Below, piece after piece: positions 1 through 12,224 of a stretch of DNA of 64,000 nucleotides. Source of the DNA: Myrica gale (lineage: Eukaryota > Streptophyta > Magnoliopsida > Fagales > Myricaceae); contig OZ005601.1 in assembly GCA_963930655.1 (NCBI GenBank), positions 25,296,921 to 25,360,920 of the forward strand, written 5' to 3'. The notes beneath the pieces were generated by a model. That model saw only the letters and a list, made by a program, of their open reading frames with translations, was not told the origin of the DNA and did no database searches. Each line of letters begins with the position of its first letter. The stretch's first letter is position 1. Made by a program: the position numbers and the translations under genes.

Positions 1-73
1 TATACTTTTACAGTCCTGAAATTCACTTCACAATTTTGCAATATGCTTAAAACGGTGGTGCTTTTACGTACAG

Positions 74-1773
74 GGTCCTCATAGAAATTCTGTGCAGCTA
101 CGTCACTCTCCCACTTTATGCCCTCGTAACACAGGTGACCACTCTTTCCACATAAGGAATAGCCATAAATTTTTCTTTTGAAATCAAGATCTTGAGGCTT
201 GTTTTTCTTCTTTTGTTGCGGAATGTATCAGATGGGTTCGACCATGAAACCAACCATCTTCAACGAAAGAGTGGCCGCGGCTCTGCGCAACTGGCACCAA
301 ACTGCTAGGAAGAACTTGAAGCAGAGCAAGGGGTCAGTGACTCCGATGTCGAGCAGACCCACTATGTTAAGACTTAAATAAAAGAGAGAAAAAATTTAGA
401 CTAAGAGAAAGGAGAGAAGTGAGACACAAGATTTAAGTGGTTCGGTCCATAGACCTACATCCACTGTGGGAAGGCCCAAATGGGCAGATGTGTGTACTCA
501 CTGGTGTAAGGATGAGATTACAGAGAGGCTTTATTTATAAGCCTTTGATTGCAATAGCAATGTGGGACTAACTCTAATACTCCCCCGCAAACGCAAGGTG
601 GATACACGTTGAGTTTGGACTAGAAAAAGAAATTCCCCATAAGAAAAAATGGCGCCGGAGGATGGCCGGAGAAGGGCAAACAGTCGCCGAAAGTTGGCCG
701 GAATCTGACCGGAGAGGTCGACAATCGCCTGAAGATGGCCGGAGAGGGTCGCCGGAATGGGGAAGACGCCGGAAGGTCGTCGGAGGAATGCCGGACGGTG
801 CGCCGGAAGGCCCGAGAGAAGACGCCGGAAGGTCGCCGGAGGAATGCCGGAAGGCCCGAGAGAAGATGCCGGAAGATCGCCGGAGGAATGCCGGACGGGG
901 CGCCGGAAGGCCCGAGGGAAGACGCCGGAAGGTCGCCGGAGGAATGCCGGACGGGGCGCCGGAAGGCCCGAGAGAAGACTCCGGAAGGTCGTCGGAGGAA
1001 TGCGGGACGGGGCGCCGGAAGGCCCGAGAGAAGATGCCGAAATTTTACCGGAATGATGCCAGATGGACGCCGGAAGGCCCCAGAGAAGAACTAAAATAGG
1101 CCGGACTGGACTAGGCCTAAACTAGGCCAAGCTAAGCCAACAAGAGTGCTGACCAGGCTGAGCCAAAATGGGCCACAGGATCGAAATGCCTCTGATACCA
1201 TGTTAAGAATAAAATAAAAGAGAGAATAAAAATTTAGACTAAGAGAGAGAGAGAGGAGAAGTGAGACACAAGATTTAAGTGGTTCGGTCCATAGACCTAC
1301 ATCCACTGTGGGAAGGCCCAAATGGGCAGATGTGTGTACTCACTGGTGTAAGGATGAGATTACAGAGAGGCTTTATTTATAAGCCTTTGATTGCAATAAC
1401 CCACATTGCTTTAGCAATGTGGGACTAACTCTAATACACTACCCCATCACACCACATGTCCCCGGTTCATCTCCTGCGCCACTACCGCAGCGAAATGGAC
1501 AGCGTCCATACATCTCCGAGAAGATCCAACTTTGACGTTGAGAATTGGGAAACCGATTCCCCCTCTCCCTCACATCATTACCGTGTAGGCGATGGGTCAT
1601 CCTCTCATCACCATGGCCAATTGGACAGAAGTAACGTAGAGTATGATAGGGATGTCAACGAGCCTAGTTCAGGTCAGGTGGCTCCAATTTCGCAGACACG
1701 TCTCACCGGCCAACACGAAATTGATATCGGGCTGCCGAAAGACTTTTCATTTGATAAGAGAACAAATAAATGA
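74..1773 (+). CDS. MLO-like seven-transmembrane protein, 3' end; last exon split by a TRIM element
   Basis: Two coding exons are visible; upstream exons lie outside the window. Exon 74-134 follows a CAG acceptor, ends before GTGACC and encodes the end of the last membrane helix ([14 protein letters not shown]). The last exon starts at 232 ([20 protein letters not shown]), which is the start of the cytosolic tail with its calmodulin-binding helix. It is interrupted after 364 and resumes at 1442, reading in the same frame across the 5-bp target duplication CACTA through [15 protein letters not shown] to the stop at 1771-1773 (tail end [10 protein letters not shown]). MLO proteins are plasma-membrane, calmodulin-binding proteins; some clades are powdery-mildew susceptibility factors, but I cannot assign the clade. 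With the insert in place, translation stops about five residues inside it, which removes roughly 110 tail residues but keeps the membrane core and calmodulin site. The family call is very secure. Confidence 0.92.
365..1436 (-). mobile_element. TRIM-type non-autonomous LTR retrotransposon
   Basis: Two near-identical LTRs, 365-579 and 1201-1436, flank a ~620-bp interior without reverse transcriptase. The element lies on the minus strand: a primer-binding site TGGTATCAGAGG follows the right LTR and a polypurine tract GCGGGGGAG precedes the left one. The target duplication is CACTA (360-364 and 1437-1441). The LTRs differ by one ~20-bp length change and a few substitutions, so the insertion is fairly young. 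Size, primer site and lack of coding fit terminal-repeat retrotransposons in miniature. The interior holds a GC-rich tandem array. It has inserted into the last coding exon of the MLO gene. Confidence 0.85.
811..1090. repeat. GC-rich tandem array inside the TRIM
   Basis: About four imperfect units of roughly 55-70 bp, built on the words CCGGAAGGTCGCCGGAGGAA and GGCCCGAGAGAAGA, fill the interior. The array is open in several frames at once because of its composition, so the overlapping ORFs there (arginine-, glycine- and glutamate-rich) should not be read as genes. Base composition differs sharply from the AT-rich surroundings. Confidence 0.75.
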
Positions 1774-2366
1774 TTCGTGTATGGGAATTCCCCTGCGTTT
1801 AGTTCATTGGAGATGATGACGACGGCGCGCGCAAGTGTCAAGAATGATGTCCGGGATGGCATTGAACGTGGAGATTTACTTGCATTATCTTGTATAGGTT
1901 GTGATCCTCCGAACAATTTGGGAGACAGAAATACACGATGATGATATGTTCATATTGTTCTTCTGCATACGCTTTGAATATTCGTTACTGTAGATAAATG
2001 GATCGAACTTGCGACAGAGAAAACGTCCCAAGAGAACATATTACTTGACTTGCAATTATTTTGTACTCGAAGATTAATAATGCCTTTTCCAAATAGACTC
2101 TGTTTTCCAATATATGAGCTGTTCTCATGATTTCCCATTGGAAGCTATTAGTGTTGCTGGATAAAAGATCCAAGTAATATTGAATACTTTCGAACTTAAA
2201 GCTGAAAAAAATATTCCCCAAAGACATGCATATACATTGGTCTAAGAATCAGTACAATGTCCAAGTTCTCTCTTGCAAGGAGACTTAACTAAAGGAATTC
2301 TAGTACAATGTCCAAGGTCTTGTTTCCCTTTTCTCTTGGTTTTGGTCTTTCCCTTTTCTCTTGAGT
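1774..2366. other. 3' flank of MLO and intergenic DNA
   Basis: The first ~200 bp after the MLO stop probably form its 3' UTR. Beyond that the DNA is AT-rich and I recognise no gene. Antisense ORFs across it show no family resemblance. Confidence 0.4.
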
Positions 2367-2627
2367 TTAATAGTCAATACGAAACATATCGATGAGAACA
2401 ATGAACAATAGTACCTTACATAACATTTCATCATATTTAGTTTTGTTCCTTGGCATTAAGCTTTTCAGGTTGAAGTTGAGGACGACATGGGCTTGTTTGA
2501 GGGATGCTGAGACATCGAGCAATGAGTGAATACCCTCTGACAAGCTGCGAGAGAAAGCCAAGGGAAAGAAAGATATGGCTAGAGTAACGAAAGCGGTGAA
2601 GCAGAAAATGAATGGTCTTTGCGCCAT
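2367..2627 (-). pseudogene. N-terminal fragment of an ASPG1-like aspartic protease
   Basis: From the ATG at 2625-2627 (minus) the frame gives a hydrophobic signal peptide (MAQRPFIFCFTAFVTLAISF) followed by SLLDVSASLKQAHVVLNF. This matches my memory of the propeptide start of ASPARTIC PROTEASE IN GUARD CELL 1 and related nepenthesin/CND41-type proteases (LDVSASLQQ...). These secreted proteases are normally ~480 residues and intronless. Here resemblance stops after about 65 residues (near 2455) and the frame closes at 2367. Neither catalytic aspartate motif (DTG/DSG) is present. It is most likely a truncated gene copy. No database comparison was possible. Confidence 0.5.
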
Positions 2628-3215
2628 TTGTGTGCTCTGTTGCAGAGCTGAGTCCCCAGGGTGGTGAGAGAAGAGACGAGGAAGTGCGTACAAGCTGGGG
2701 TGTGGATTTATTTGGAAAGGAGGGTGAGAGTGTGGGAGTGAGAGACGGCGAGTGATGAAAAAGACTGTTGTGGACCACTCTTGGCGACGTCAGCTTCGTT
2801 GGGAGATAAAGCCAGAGGTTGCATGGCATTTCAATGGGAAATTAGCGGTGACGAGGGAGCGGTGTACGTACCTCAACAAAATTTGCTCAGGTGGGCACGC
2901 ATTTGTGTGGGTGAACGTTTCTTCGTTAATTTGGTCTTCATATTAGCACGAACACAGCAAGGGCATCGAGTTCATCCACCAATCACTTATCTTAGGCGAT
3001 TTTGTCATTTCAGGTGGAATAGAAACGTGTGACGCATGTGAAAATCGTCTCATTTGACAGTGAATTTAAACGGAGGCGAAGATTGACAAATTTTGAAAGA
3101 TAGATACCTCAAATTGTTGGATTGAAAAATAAGGGTAGTAACTTGATTTTTGCCCAAACATAGGGGCTAACTATGATTTTAGCACAAAAACCATATGGAA
3201 CAAGTGATCAAAATG
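2628..3215. other. intergenic stretch, nothing recognised
   Basis: This lies between the protease fragment and the most 3' recognisable exon of the SAC3-like gene. No ORF here resembles a family I know. It might once have held the missing 3' exons of the SAC3-like gene, but I cannot see them. Confidence 0.3.
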
Positions 3216-3435
3216 GAAAATACCGCAATATTCTCATGGCGAAACACATTTCCTTTGACTTGATTATTTGAGCAGGTACATGACGAAACCACAATGAAAG
3301 TGATTCTCCTTGTGGATCATAAATATCTACATTTCACGTATCAAATGTTGCCCAGCATGAGGCTGCAATTAAGAATGGAAAAAAATGAATTAACACCACA
3401 ACAATGAAATAGAGATCAACCGTTGGTTGGCTATG

Positions 3436-6400
3436 TGTTAAACAATGGAATTGATATTTGGAAATGAAAAACAGAGTACGAGAGGCAGCAAAGAGTGTAA
3501 ACTTTGAGAGAATGATTCGTTCTTTTATTCACTATATCAGTCTGCTATATATACACGAGTAATGACAAATAACAAACTAACAGAGTATCTAACTATAACA
3601 ACAACCTCTATCCACGTCACTAAATAAGTTACAGAATATTGCATCGGTTAAAATCCCCCCTCAAGATGGAGTGTGTATATTCAAAACACCCATCTTTGAT
3701 AGTAAGTACTGAAATTGAACCGAGCCAAGAGGTTTGGTGAGTAAGTCTGCAACCTGATGCTTAGTAGAAACATGAAATGTTTGAATTACACTTGCAGTGA
3801 TCTTATCCCGAATAAAATGACAATCAATTTCTATATGTTTAGTGCGTTCATAGAAGACCGGATTTGCAGCTATGTGTAATGCGGATTGACTGTCACAAAA
3901 TAACAATGCAAGCTATGGATGTGAGATCTTGAAATCAACAAGGATATATAACATCCACTGAACTTCAGACACAGCAGCAGCCATTGCATGGTATTCAGCC
4001 TCAGCTGATGACCGGGAAACAGTTGGCTGTTTCTTAGATTTCCAGGAAACCAAGGAATCGCCTATGAAAATGCTATAGCCAGTTCTAGACTTTCGAGATT
4101 CAGGGCATGCAGCCCAATCAGAATCTGAATAAACTTTGATATGAACTGGGGAAGCAGCTGAGAAAAACAATCCTTGGCCGACTGTAGTTTTCAAGTATCT
4201 CAGAATACGGTAGGCTGCTTATAAGTGAGGCTCTCGAGGCTTATCCATAAATTGGCTAAGCACCTGCACTGAATAGGATAAGTCTGGCCGAGTCATAGTG
4301 AGGTAAATCAACCTGCCAATAAGTCGGCGATAACTTGTACATCAGTGAGCAATTCTCCAGTAGTGGAATCAAGCTTGTGATGTTGCTCAAGGGGTGTTTT
4401 AGCAGGTCTTGCACCCAAGAGACCAGAATCAGTGAGCACATCAATAGTGAATTTTCTTTGATACAAAGAAATTCCTTTAGCTGATCTAACAACTTCTAAA
4501 CCAAGAAAAAACTTGAGAGGCCCCAAGTCCTTGATTTTAAACCGAGCATCAATCAAACTCTTGAACTCATTAATACTTGAAATATCATTGCTAGCTAGGA
4601 TGATACCATCCACGTACACAAGTAAAGCTATAAAAATAGTGCCTTGTTGCTGAGCAAATAAGGAATAATCAGTTTTGGATTGATGAAATCCATTCTCAAG
4701 TAAGAATTCTGAAAATTTGAAAGACCATTGTCTAGAGGCTTGTTTAAGGCCATAAAGAGACTTGGTGAGACGACAAACTTGATTCTCCTCCTTAACTTGA
4801 AAACCCGGAGGAATTGTCATGTAAATTTCCTCATTAAGATCACCATGTAAGAAAGCATTGTTCACGTCTAGTTGATGCAAATACCACCCATTAGTTGCTG
4901 CCAAGGCTAGAAGGATTCTAACAGTAGAAATTTTGGCCACGGGTGAAAAAGTGTCAAAATAGTCAAATCTCTCTCTTTGGGTGTATCCTTAATCTACCAG
5001 TCGTGTTTTATAACGCTCAATTGAGCCATCTGATTTGTATTTTATTTTATAAATCCATTTACAACCGATAGGGGATTTGTTAGGAGGAAGAGAGGTAATT
5101 GTCCAAGTATTGTTGTCTTGAAGAGCTTGAATTTCTTTATGCATAGCATCTTACCATTCTAAAGATTTACTAGCTTGAGAATATGAAGTAGGTTCAATAT
5201 GAGAAGAAATAGAAGCTGTAAAAGCACGATGGGAGGAAGATAATCTATTTCAGCCAAAGTAAGACAGAATATCATGTTTTATACTTGAAGATGAACCCTG
5301 TTGCAGTGGAATGACAGATTGGGATTGAGCAGCCTGACAATAGTATTGCTGAAGATATGATGGTTTAGTTCTAATTCTATCAGACCTACGAGGTAAAGAA
5401 ATGAAAAAAGAAGAAATAATATCCGGATGGTCAGGCATAGGAGAATGTGGGACTGCTGTATCAGAAGTGTTCATGTCAAAAGATGATATATCATGTAAGG
5501 TAGGATCGGGTGAAATAGAATGTTGTAAGTTTGAAGGAGATATAGGAGATGTTGTTGGATAAGAAAAATCTCCAACATAATCTGATATAGAATGAGGAAA
5601 AACAGGAGAAGAAACAGTAGTGACAGAAGGCTTAAGATCTTGAAATGGAAAAGAATCCTAAAAAAAGAGGACATTACGGGATACAAAGATAACCTGTTTT
5701 TCAATATCAAGCAGTTTGTATCCTTTAATGCCATAAGGATATCCAAGAAAAATGCACTTGGAAGCTCTAGGATCAAATTTGGTTCTATGCCGTGAAAAGG
5801 TTGATGCAAAACATAGGCATCTAAATATTCTGAGGTGATCATACTTTGGTGAGGTGGAAAACAAAATCTCATAAGGAAATTTGTTGGAGAGTAATGGAGT
5901 AGGGGTTCTGTTGATTAGATATACAGCAGTAAGCACACAATGATTCCAAAATTCTAGAGGAAGATGAGATTGAAAACGCAAAGCCCTAACAACATAGGAT
6001 ATGTTGGTGCTTGCGTTCAACAAGTCCATTTTGTTGAGGAGTTTCTACACACGATTTGTGATGTATGACTCCATGAGAAGTGAAAAAAGAATGAAGGTTA
6101 AACTCAGTACCATGATCAGCTCTCACGGTTTTTATACTAATATTAAACTGAGTTTTAACCAAAGCAAAGAAAGAAGAAATATGGACAGCAGTTTCAGATT
6201 TGTTTTTCATCAAATATAACCATGTTGATCGACTAAAATCATCAACAATGGTTAAAAAATAATGTGATCCATCCATAGCAGGAGTTGACATAAGACCCCA
6301 TACATCAAGATGAATCAAGTCAAACATATGTTTAGATGAATGGATACTGATAGGAAAAGACAACTTTCGTTGCTTTGCTAAAGGGCAAATAGTACATGGA

Positions 6401-8371
6401 AGAGACTTAGAGTCTAGAATTGAAGGATTATTTGACTGCAAAAGTTTTAAAACTGGAACTGAAACATGGCCGAATCTATTATGCCAGAGATTATTAATAG
6501 CAGAAACAGAATTAGAACATATAACAGATGCAACAACACTTTTGTCAGGCGAGAGCAGCAAGTGATATAGACCAGCTCGTTGCTCAGCTAACCCAATCGT
6601 CTTCCACTTGCAGAGGTCCTGGATGTAACAATAGCCAGGTAAGAAGAATACACATCAATTAATTTCTCTAATGAGTTGACTGACAGAGATAAGGTTGAAA
6701 TTGAATGAAGGAACACAAAGGACGTTAGTCAATGTTAAAGTAGAAGAGAGTTTAACATGACCAATGTGTGTAACAGCTACTGAATGACCATTAGGGAGTT
6801 TTACAGTAGAAGAAATTGAGGAAATAACATGTGTAAGTGAACATTTGGAGTGCACCATGTGATCAGTGGCTCCCGTGTCAATTATCCAATTAATTTAAGA
6901 ATGAGCAATAGAAGATAGACAAACTGTTGTACCTGTCATATTAGGATTTGGTTCAAGAGAAGTTTTCCCAATAACCTGCAAAGCAGATGACTGTGGAGAG
7001 GATTGAAATTGAATATCAGGTGTGTTTTGTGGTTGAATAAGAGATAAGAGTTGCTGATATTGTTTTTGAGTAAACGTTAAAGGAGATGCATCAGTTGTAA
7101 ATGTAGTATTGTCAATATCAGAATCAGATGTAACATGATTAGCATATGCTTTAGCTTTAGGATTTTTATATCCAGGTGGATAACCATGAAGTTTGAAACA
7201 CCTGTCGACAGTGTGCCCTAAGACACCACAGTGACTGCAGAGGTCTTTCTCTCTTAACAAACTGATTTCCACTAGCATTTTTCCCATACCGAGGAACAAA
7301 TCCAGATCCAGTGTTTGATGATCGACTGAGAAATGCAAGAGAATCAGGATTTGGAAGTATAGCAGATGTTATTTCTCTCTGTTTCTCTTCTTGCAAAATT
7401 AATGAAAACACTTTGTTTATCAGTGGCAGTGGATCACTTAGTAAAATCTGACCTCTGATGTTAGAATATGACTCTTTAAGTCCCATGAGGAATTTCATAA
7501 CGTATTCCTATTGTTGAAATTCAATCAGAATCTTCATTGCTCCACATGAGCAAGATGGAATAGGCCTATAATTGCCAAGTTAATCCCAAAGCCCTTTAAG
7601 CTTGGTAAAATATGCACTGATCGTCAACTGTTCTTGAGATAGGCTAGATATAGCCTTTTGCAACTGAAAGATGCGGGGTTCATTTCCTTGAGAGAATCTA
7701 TCTTTCAAGTCTGACCAGATTTCCTTTGCAGTTTCAATGTATATTACACTTGCTGCAAGGTCCTTGGAGATGGAGTTCAATATCCAGGATATAACCATAT
7801 TATTGCAGCGAAGCCAGATTCCAAATCGAGAGTCTTTAGCACTTGGTTTATTGATAGATCCATCTATGAATCCTATCTTGTTCTTGGCACTTAATGTCAT
7901 TTCCATTGAACGGAACCAGGTGGGATAATTGTCACCCACTAGAACTGTGAGACTAAGATCATTCCAGGACTATCTCCATGGTGGAGATAATACGGGCCAG
8001 AGTTTTCATCAGACATATCTTGATTCAATCTAGATACAGGAGATGCAGGAGGTACAAGAGATATAGGAGATACAAAAGATACAGGAGGTGTTTTGGAAAT
8101 TGGAGATACAAGAGATGTTGCAGAAGTCATGAATAAGAAGTCCTCTGATACCATGTTAAACAATGGAATTGATATTTGGAAATGAAAAACAGAGTACGAG
8201 AGGCAGCAGAGAGTGTAAACTTTGAGAGAATGATTCGTTCTTTTATTCACAATATCAGTCTGCTATATATACACGAGTAATGACAAATAACAAACTAACA
8301 GAGTATCTAACTATAACAACAACCTCTATCCAGGCCACTAAATAAGTTACAGAATATTGCATCGGTTAAAA
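3436..8371 (-). mobile_element. Ty1/Copia LTR retrotransposon, full length but broken
   Basis: LTRs of 218 bp (3436-3653 and 8154-8371) differ at only about four positions, which indicates a young insertion. The target duplication is CTATG (3431-3435 and 8372-8376). The primer site TGGTATCAGAGG and a purine tract place it on the minus strand. Parts in order: gag at about 7940-6900 with a CCHC zinc knuckle, protease-like segment near 6850-6650, integrase about 6560-5700, reverse transcriptase about 4940-4310, RNase H about 4190-3660. Copia order (integrase before reverse transcriptase) is clear. The gag style suggests the Ale/Retrofit lineage. The coding region is broken in roughly ten places. 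It sits inside an exon of the SAC3C-like gene. Confidence 0.93.
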
Positions 8372-10194
8372 CTATGAGAGCCAAGATGAAGAAGCACATA
8401 AAATGAACGGAACTCAGCTTCATTCTCATACATAGAATCAAAATCTCGATTTGCATCATACAAATCTAATAGAGATACCAAAGCCTTTGTAAGCTGCTCC
8501 ATGTTGAGATAGTGCACTGAAGAAGTATTTGTGTCACTACACCTTTGAAGCTTGTGAAGAGACATGACGTAAAATTTAACCTCTTTGATGATGAATAACG
8601 GGAATCAATGCACTACATATATCTTTTATTTCATAATTGAGCCAGGAATAAATGCTGGCATAGAAGTCTCTCCCATGCAAGGAGATGCTGCTGTTGGATG
8701 TCACGGGTCTGGGGCGCCATGTGTTTCATGGTTTCACGTTGCTATGCCACTTTCTTGCAAAGCTATGTGGAGAAGATGCATTTACAGATGGGTTGAAGTT
8801 TCAAATGCACTGAAAGTTAGTTATTAAAGTGAAATAAGCTAAATATGTGGATGTCAGCAGTTCAAAAGGCAATGCTACCTTGCTGGTAAAAAAACAAAGA
8901 TAACTTTTTCATTTAATCTTTTTTATGATGCACCAGAGGGAGGGGAGCGGGGTGGAGGAGAGAGAGAGATGGAGAGAAGATAACGATAGCAGTCGATGGG
9001 TTGAGTGCTTTTTTATTGACAATTCTCTGCATGCTAAAATCTTGCATTATTGACCTTGTCCTATCAAAGATGAAGTCATGAACCACATGAAAGTATGTTG
9101 TGTAGAATCCAACAATCTTAGAAGGTGGTCTAACGTGTCTTCCAATACTGGAAGAGGACGCACATCTGATGCCTGAACATGTCTGATGGATATGGTTCTG
9201 CAAAACTAGTTAGAGAAAGGAAGGTTGAGCTGTTTTCTTCAATCTAATATACACACACAGATATACATTCATTACAGCACTATAAATCTCAAATGGAAAT
9301 GCGGGGAAAAAATAATTTCATAGGAAACAGACTACTGATACAACATCTAAATAAACAACAGATATTAGATGACGAAGATCAATGACTCCTCGGTAAGAGC
9401 TGCTTCAATTAATGAACACCAGCTACATGGTAATGGAAAAATGACAACAGATGAGATGAGGCTGATTCCAGGCCACTTTGACCAGCACAATGCAGGGAAA
9501 CATTGTTCAGTGAATCCTTAATAGCACTCCCCAATTCAAGTGCATGAGTTCATCTCTCACAGGGTCAATCAAAACATTAAGTCCAATTCAAGTCTTAGTA
9601 TAAAGATACATAACAAAGCCTCCGATAAAACATTTGAGTCATAATATTGGCTAAGTTTCCAACTTCAATCAGTAAATCTCACAGTCATCTAGTAGCCAGC
9701 GGGATTAATATCAGTAAAACCGCTGAGCTAATATAAGTACTCCAACATACCAACTTGAATTGGCATTGCCAAAGTCCCATAGAAAATTGATCTCACAAAC
9801 TAAGGCATCAGAAAGAGTGACTTCAGACATAATTAGTCGTTACCAACTGAAATATTAGTCACCTAAAACAGATTGGTTGTACCAGGTTTCAAATCTTGTT
9901 GGTCATGATATTGAGCGACTAATTAATTCTAAATACCAGGCGGATTCAAAACAGTGCACAATAGGGTTTTATGGTAAGTGCACCCGACACAGCCACATTT
10001 TGAAAAGAAACATCATTAAATGAACTGAGGGCGTTTTACTGGAGGCAAATACTACCAAAGGTAAGGATAAATAACTCAATTTTACCTTTTTGACAGCAAG
10101 GTCAGTAGATGTTCTCCCAGGGTTTCTGTCTTGCCTCTCAAACACAGCTAAGTCCTGCAGACGCTCACGTTGGGCCCTTTCGCCAGCTATGATC

Positions 10195-11723
10195 ACAAAA
10201 GTTAACAATGATTTTATAGCACAGACGGTGGAACCTCGGGCTCATCAAAGGACAAAACATATAGAAAGAAAATTTTATCTTATTCGTGACATTATTAATC
10301 GGGATGATGTAGTGATGGCTATAATAGCATCAGCTGAGAACATCGCAGACCCATTCACTAAACCGTTGACTCAGAGAGTGTTTGAGAAACATTTAGAGTC
10401 TATGGGTGTTAAATACATGTCTGATTGGTATTGAGTGCAAGTGGGAGATTGTTAGATGTATGCCCTAAAAATCAATCATTTTGCATAATTATGAGATAAT
10501 TATTATTATTGATTAATCACTTGTATATTATTTTGGGTACATGCAATGACATAAGATGTCATATTTGCAATGACATAAGACGTCATATTGTGGAGCAACA
10601 TTGTAGAAAAGTCAGGCCAATGATTAATGAATCGGAGGCGGAGAGTATGACTTTTCGAATCCTTGTTGACTCACTTTGTTCTAAACTGAGGTACATGATA
10701 ATGTACAAATAGATCTACACTCGTTGTGCCTCTATAAGATAGAATGATGGACTCCGTCATTGAGGTGGTGACCTTAAGCAGACGAGTGAGTGTAATGTAA
10801 GAGTACATGCACTGAACTGGATCAAATATGAATACTTTCTGGAAACGATCACTGATGTAGAGAATGATATTCAGCACAATTAGCTTATGTTGTCCTTAGA
10901 CCTGAGAGAGTTATGCAGGTTTGTTTGTTGTGTGCTTGTGCTTTGACTTAATCATTTGGTGATGATCTTCGCAGATCAAATATTTCAGATAAGGTTAGGC
11001 CTTGTGCATAATAAATGAATTTGTATAATTGCTCAATATGGAATCCATCAGTCTCTTGATGAGGCAGTATATTCATTATGCATGTATATTGTTGGACTCA
11101 CATAAAAACGCTGCAACGAGATTTTGTGAAAAATGTTTTCACGAGTTTTACTTATATAATATATTAAGTAAATATTTGCAAAAAAAGTTTTCAAAAAGTT
11201 TTGGAAGTCCAACTAGGTACAGACTGAGAATTAAGATTTATATGAGCTAGGGATTTAATCGGTGATATTATTCCAGTCCTATTAGCTCATGTGGAATATA
11301 GTATGGTGGAAGGATAAATAAACATATAATTGTTAGCAAAAATAATTTCAAAAAAATAGTCTCATTATCTCGGGGGTCAATTGTGATATGTTAATGGACA
11401 TGATCACAATTTGTAGAAGCCCATAAATTCGGAATACAGAATATAAAGGGTTTAATAAAAAGAGTTTTTCATGATGATCCTACGACCAAGATTTGAGATC
11501 TCTAACGATCCCACGCTATAGCACTGTTGAAGTCTGAGCCAGCTATGATAAATAGCTCAGAACCCAGTTGAGAAGAGAGAATTTCATTTTCACGAAAGAG
11601 AGTTTCTCTCTCTAGATTCTATCTCTCTCAAAGCTGTGTGCGTGGATCTTAAGGAGATAGAACGCTTAAGCTGCCCTGATTTTAACGATCCTCTTCCGCT
11701 GCGTCGATCTCGTGATTCCAACA
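10195..11723 (+). mobile_element. Copia fragment: end of pol plus a ~1.27-kb LTR
   Basis: The left part (to about 10434) reads the extreme C-terminus of a Copia polyprotein (EPRAHQRTKHIERK, ADPFTKPL). A purine tract AGTGGGAGAT follows, and then an LTR from 10450 (TGTTAGATG) to 11723 (TTCCAACA). This family differs from the 3436-8371 element. The 5' LTR and most of the interior are missing, so neither age nor target duplication can be read. The left edge abuts an exon of the SAC3C-like gene. Confidence 0.75.
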
Positions 11724-12149
11724 AGAACTAGGTATCAGCAGATATGACCCAATAGACACTCCCTACCACATACATTACCTAGAGTAGCAAGGGAACCAGC
11801 CTCTATATTTCTCTTCCCTGTCGAGTTCTTAAAATATTAACCAGGTTCAGATTTTGCCATCTCAACATTTACCGACTAAGCGCTAAATTTCTCAATCCGT
11901 TATACCGTGATGCTAAAACAGGGGAAAGGTAAACTATTTCAACTAGAATCAATGGTTAGGATTTAAGAACTCTGCTGTAGAGTTACCCAGAAGAATCCAA
12001 AGTTGTAGCGTTACCTAGAAACATTCAAAGGGTACTGATCCAGAAAAAATACCACAAGAGGGAGACGCAAGGACGATTAAGTTGTACGAACCAAAAAAAA
12101 ATGGGGGAATTGACAGGAGCGTCTAATTATAGTCGATCGAGAATTGTAA
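11724..12149. other. unassigned stretch between the Copia LTR and the first SAC3-like exon piece
   Basis: Probably part of an intron of the SAC3C-like gene. I see no recognisable coding or repeat structure. Confidence 0.3.
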
Positions 12150-12224
12150 GTACCAACTAAAGCCGGAAGACTACGAGAGTCGCCGGAAGACACGTCTTCT
12201 CCTTCTCGGGCAACTCTGGTTTTA

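Larger units (their letters stand above)
3216..12222 (-). pseudogene. SAC3 family protein C-like gene, broken and split by retrotransposons
   Basis: Pieces read in order on the minus strand. About 12222-12150: SRSLPALVGT, resembling the end of exon 1. 10187-10086: GERAQRERLQDLAVFERQDR to LAVKK, then GT. 9205 to about 9030: after a TAG acceptor, FCRTIS then [14 protein letters not shown] and [13 protein letters not shown], with one frameshift between them near 9100. About 8590-8377: [43 protein letters not shown]. 3308 to about 3216: ESLSLWFRHVPAQIIKSKEM. These match SAC3/GANP-domain proteins of the SAC3C type, linked to mRNA export and nuclear regulation. The fourth exon is cut by a Copia element; its last codons (SQPT) lie left of that element at 3435-3424. 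The splice phase between these last two exons does not agree, and the C-terminal part is missing. It is a decayed copy. Confidence 0.7.

Noticed and set aside
662-1099. Overlapping arginine/glycine-rich ORFs in three frames
   Set aside because: They come from a GC-rich tandem array inside a TRIM element; being open in several frames is a composition effect.
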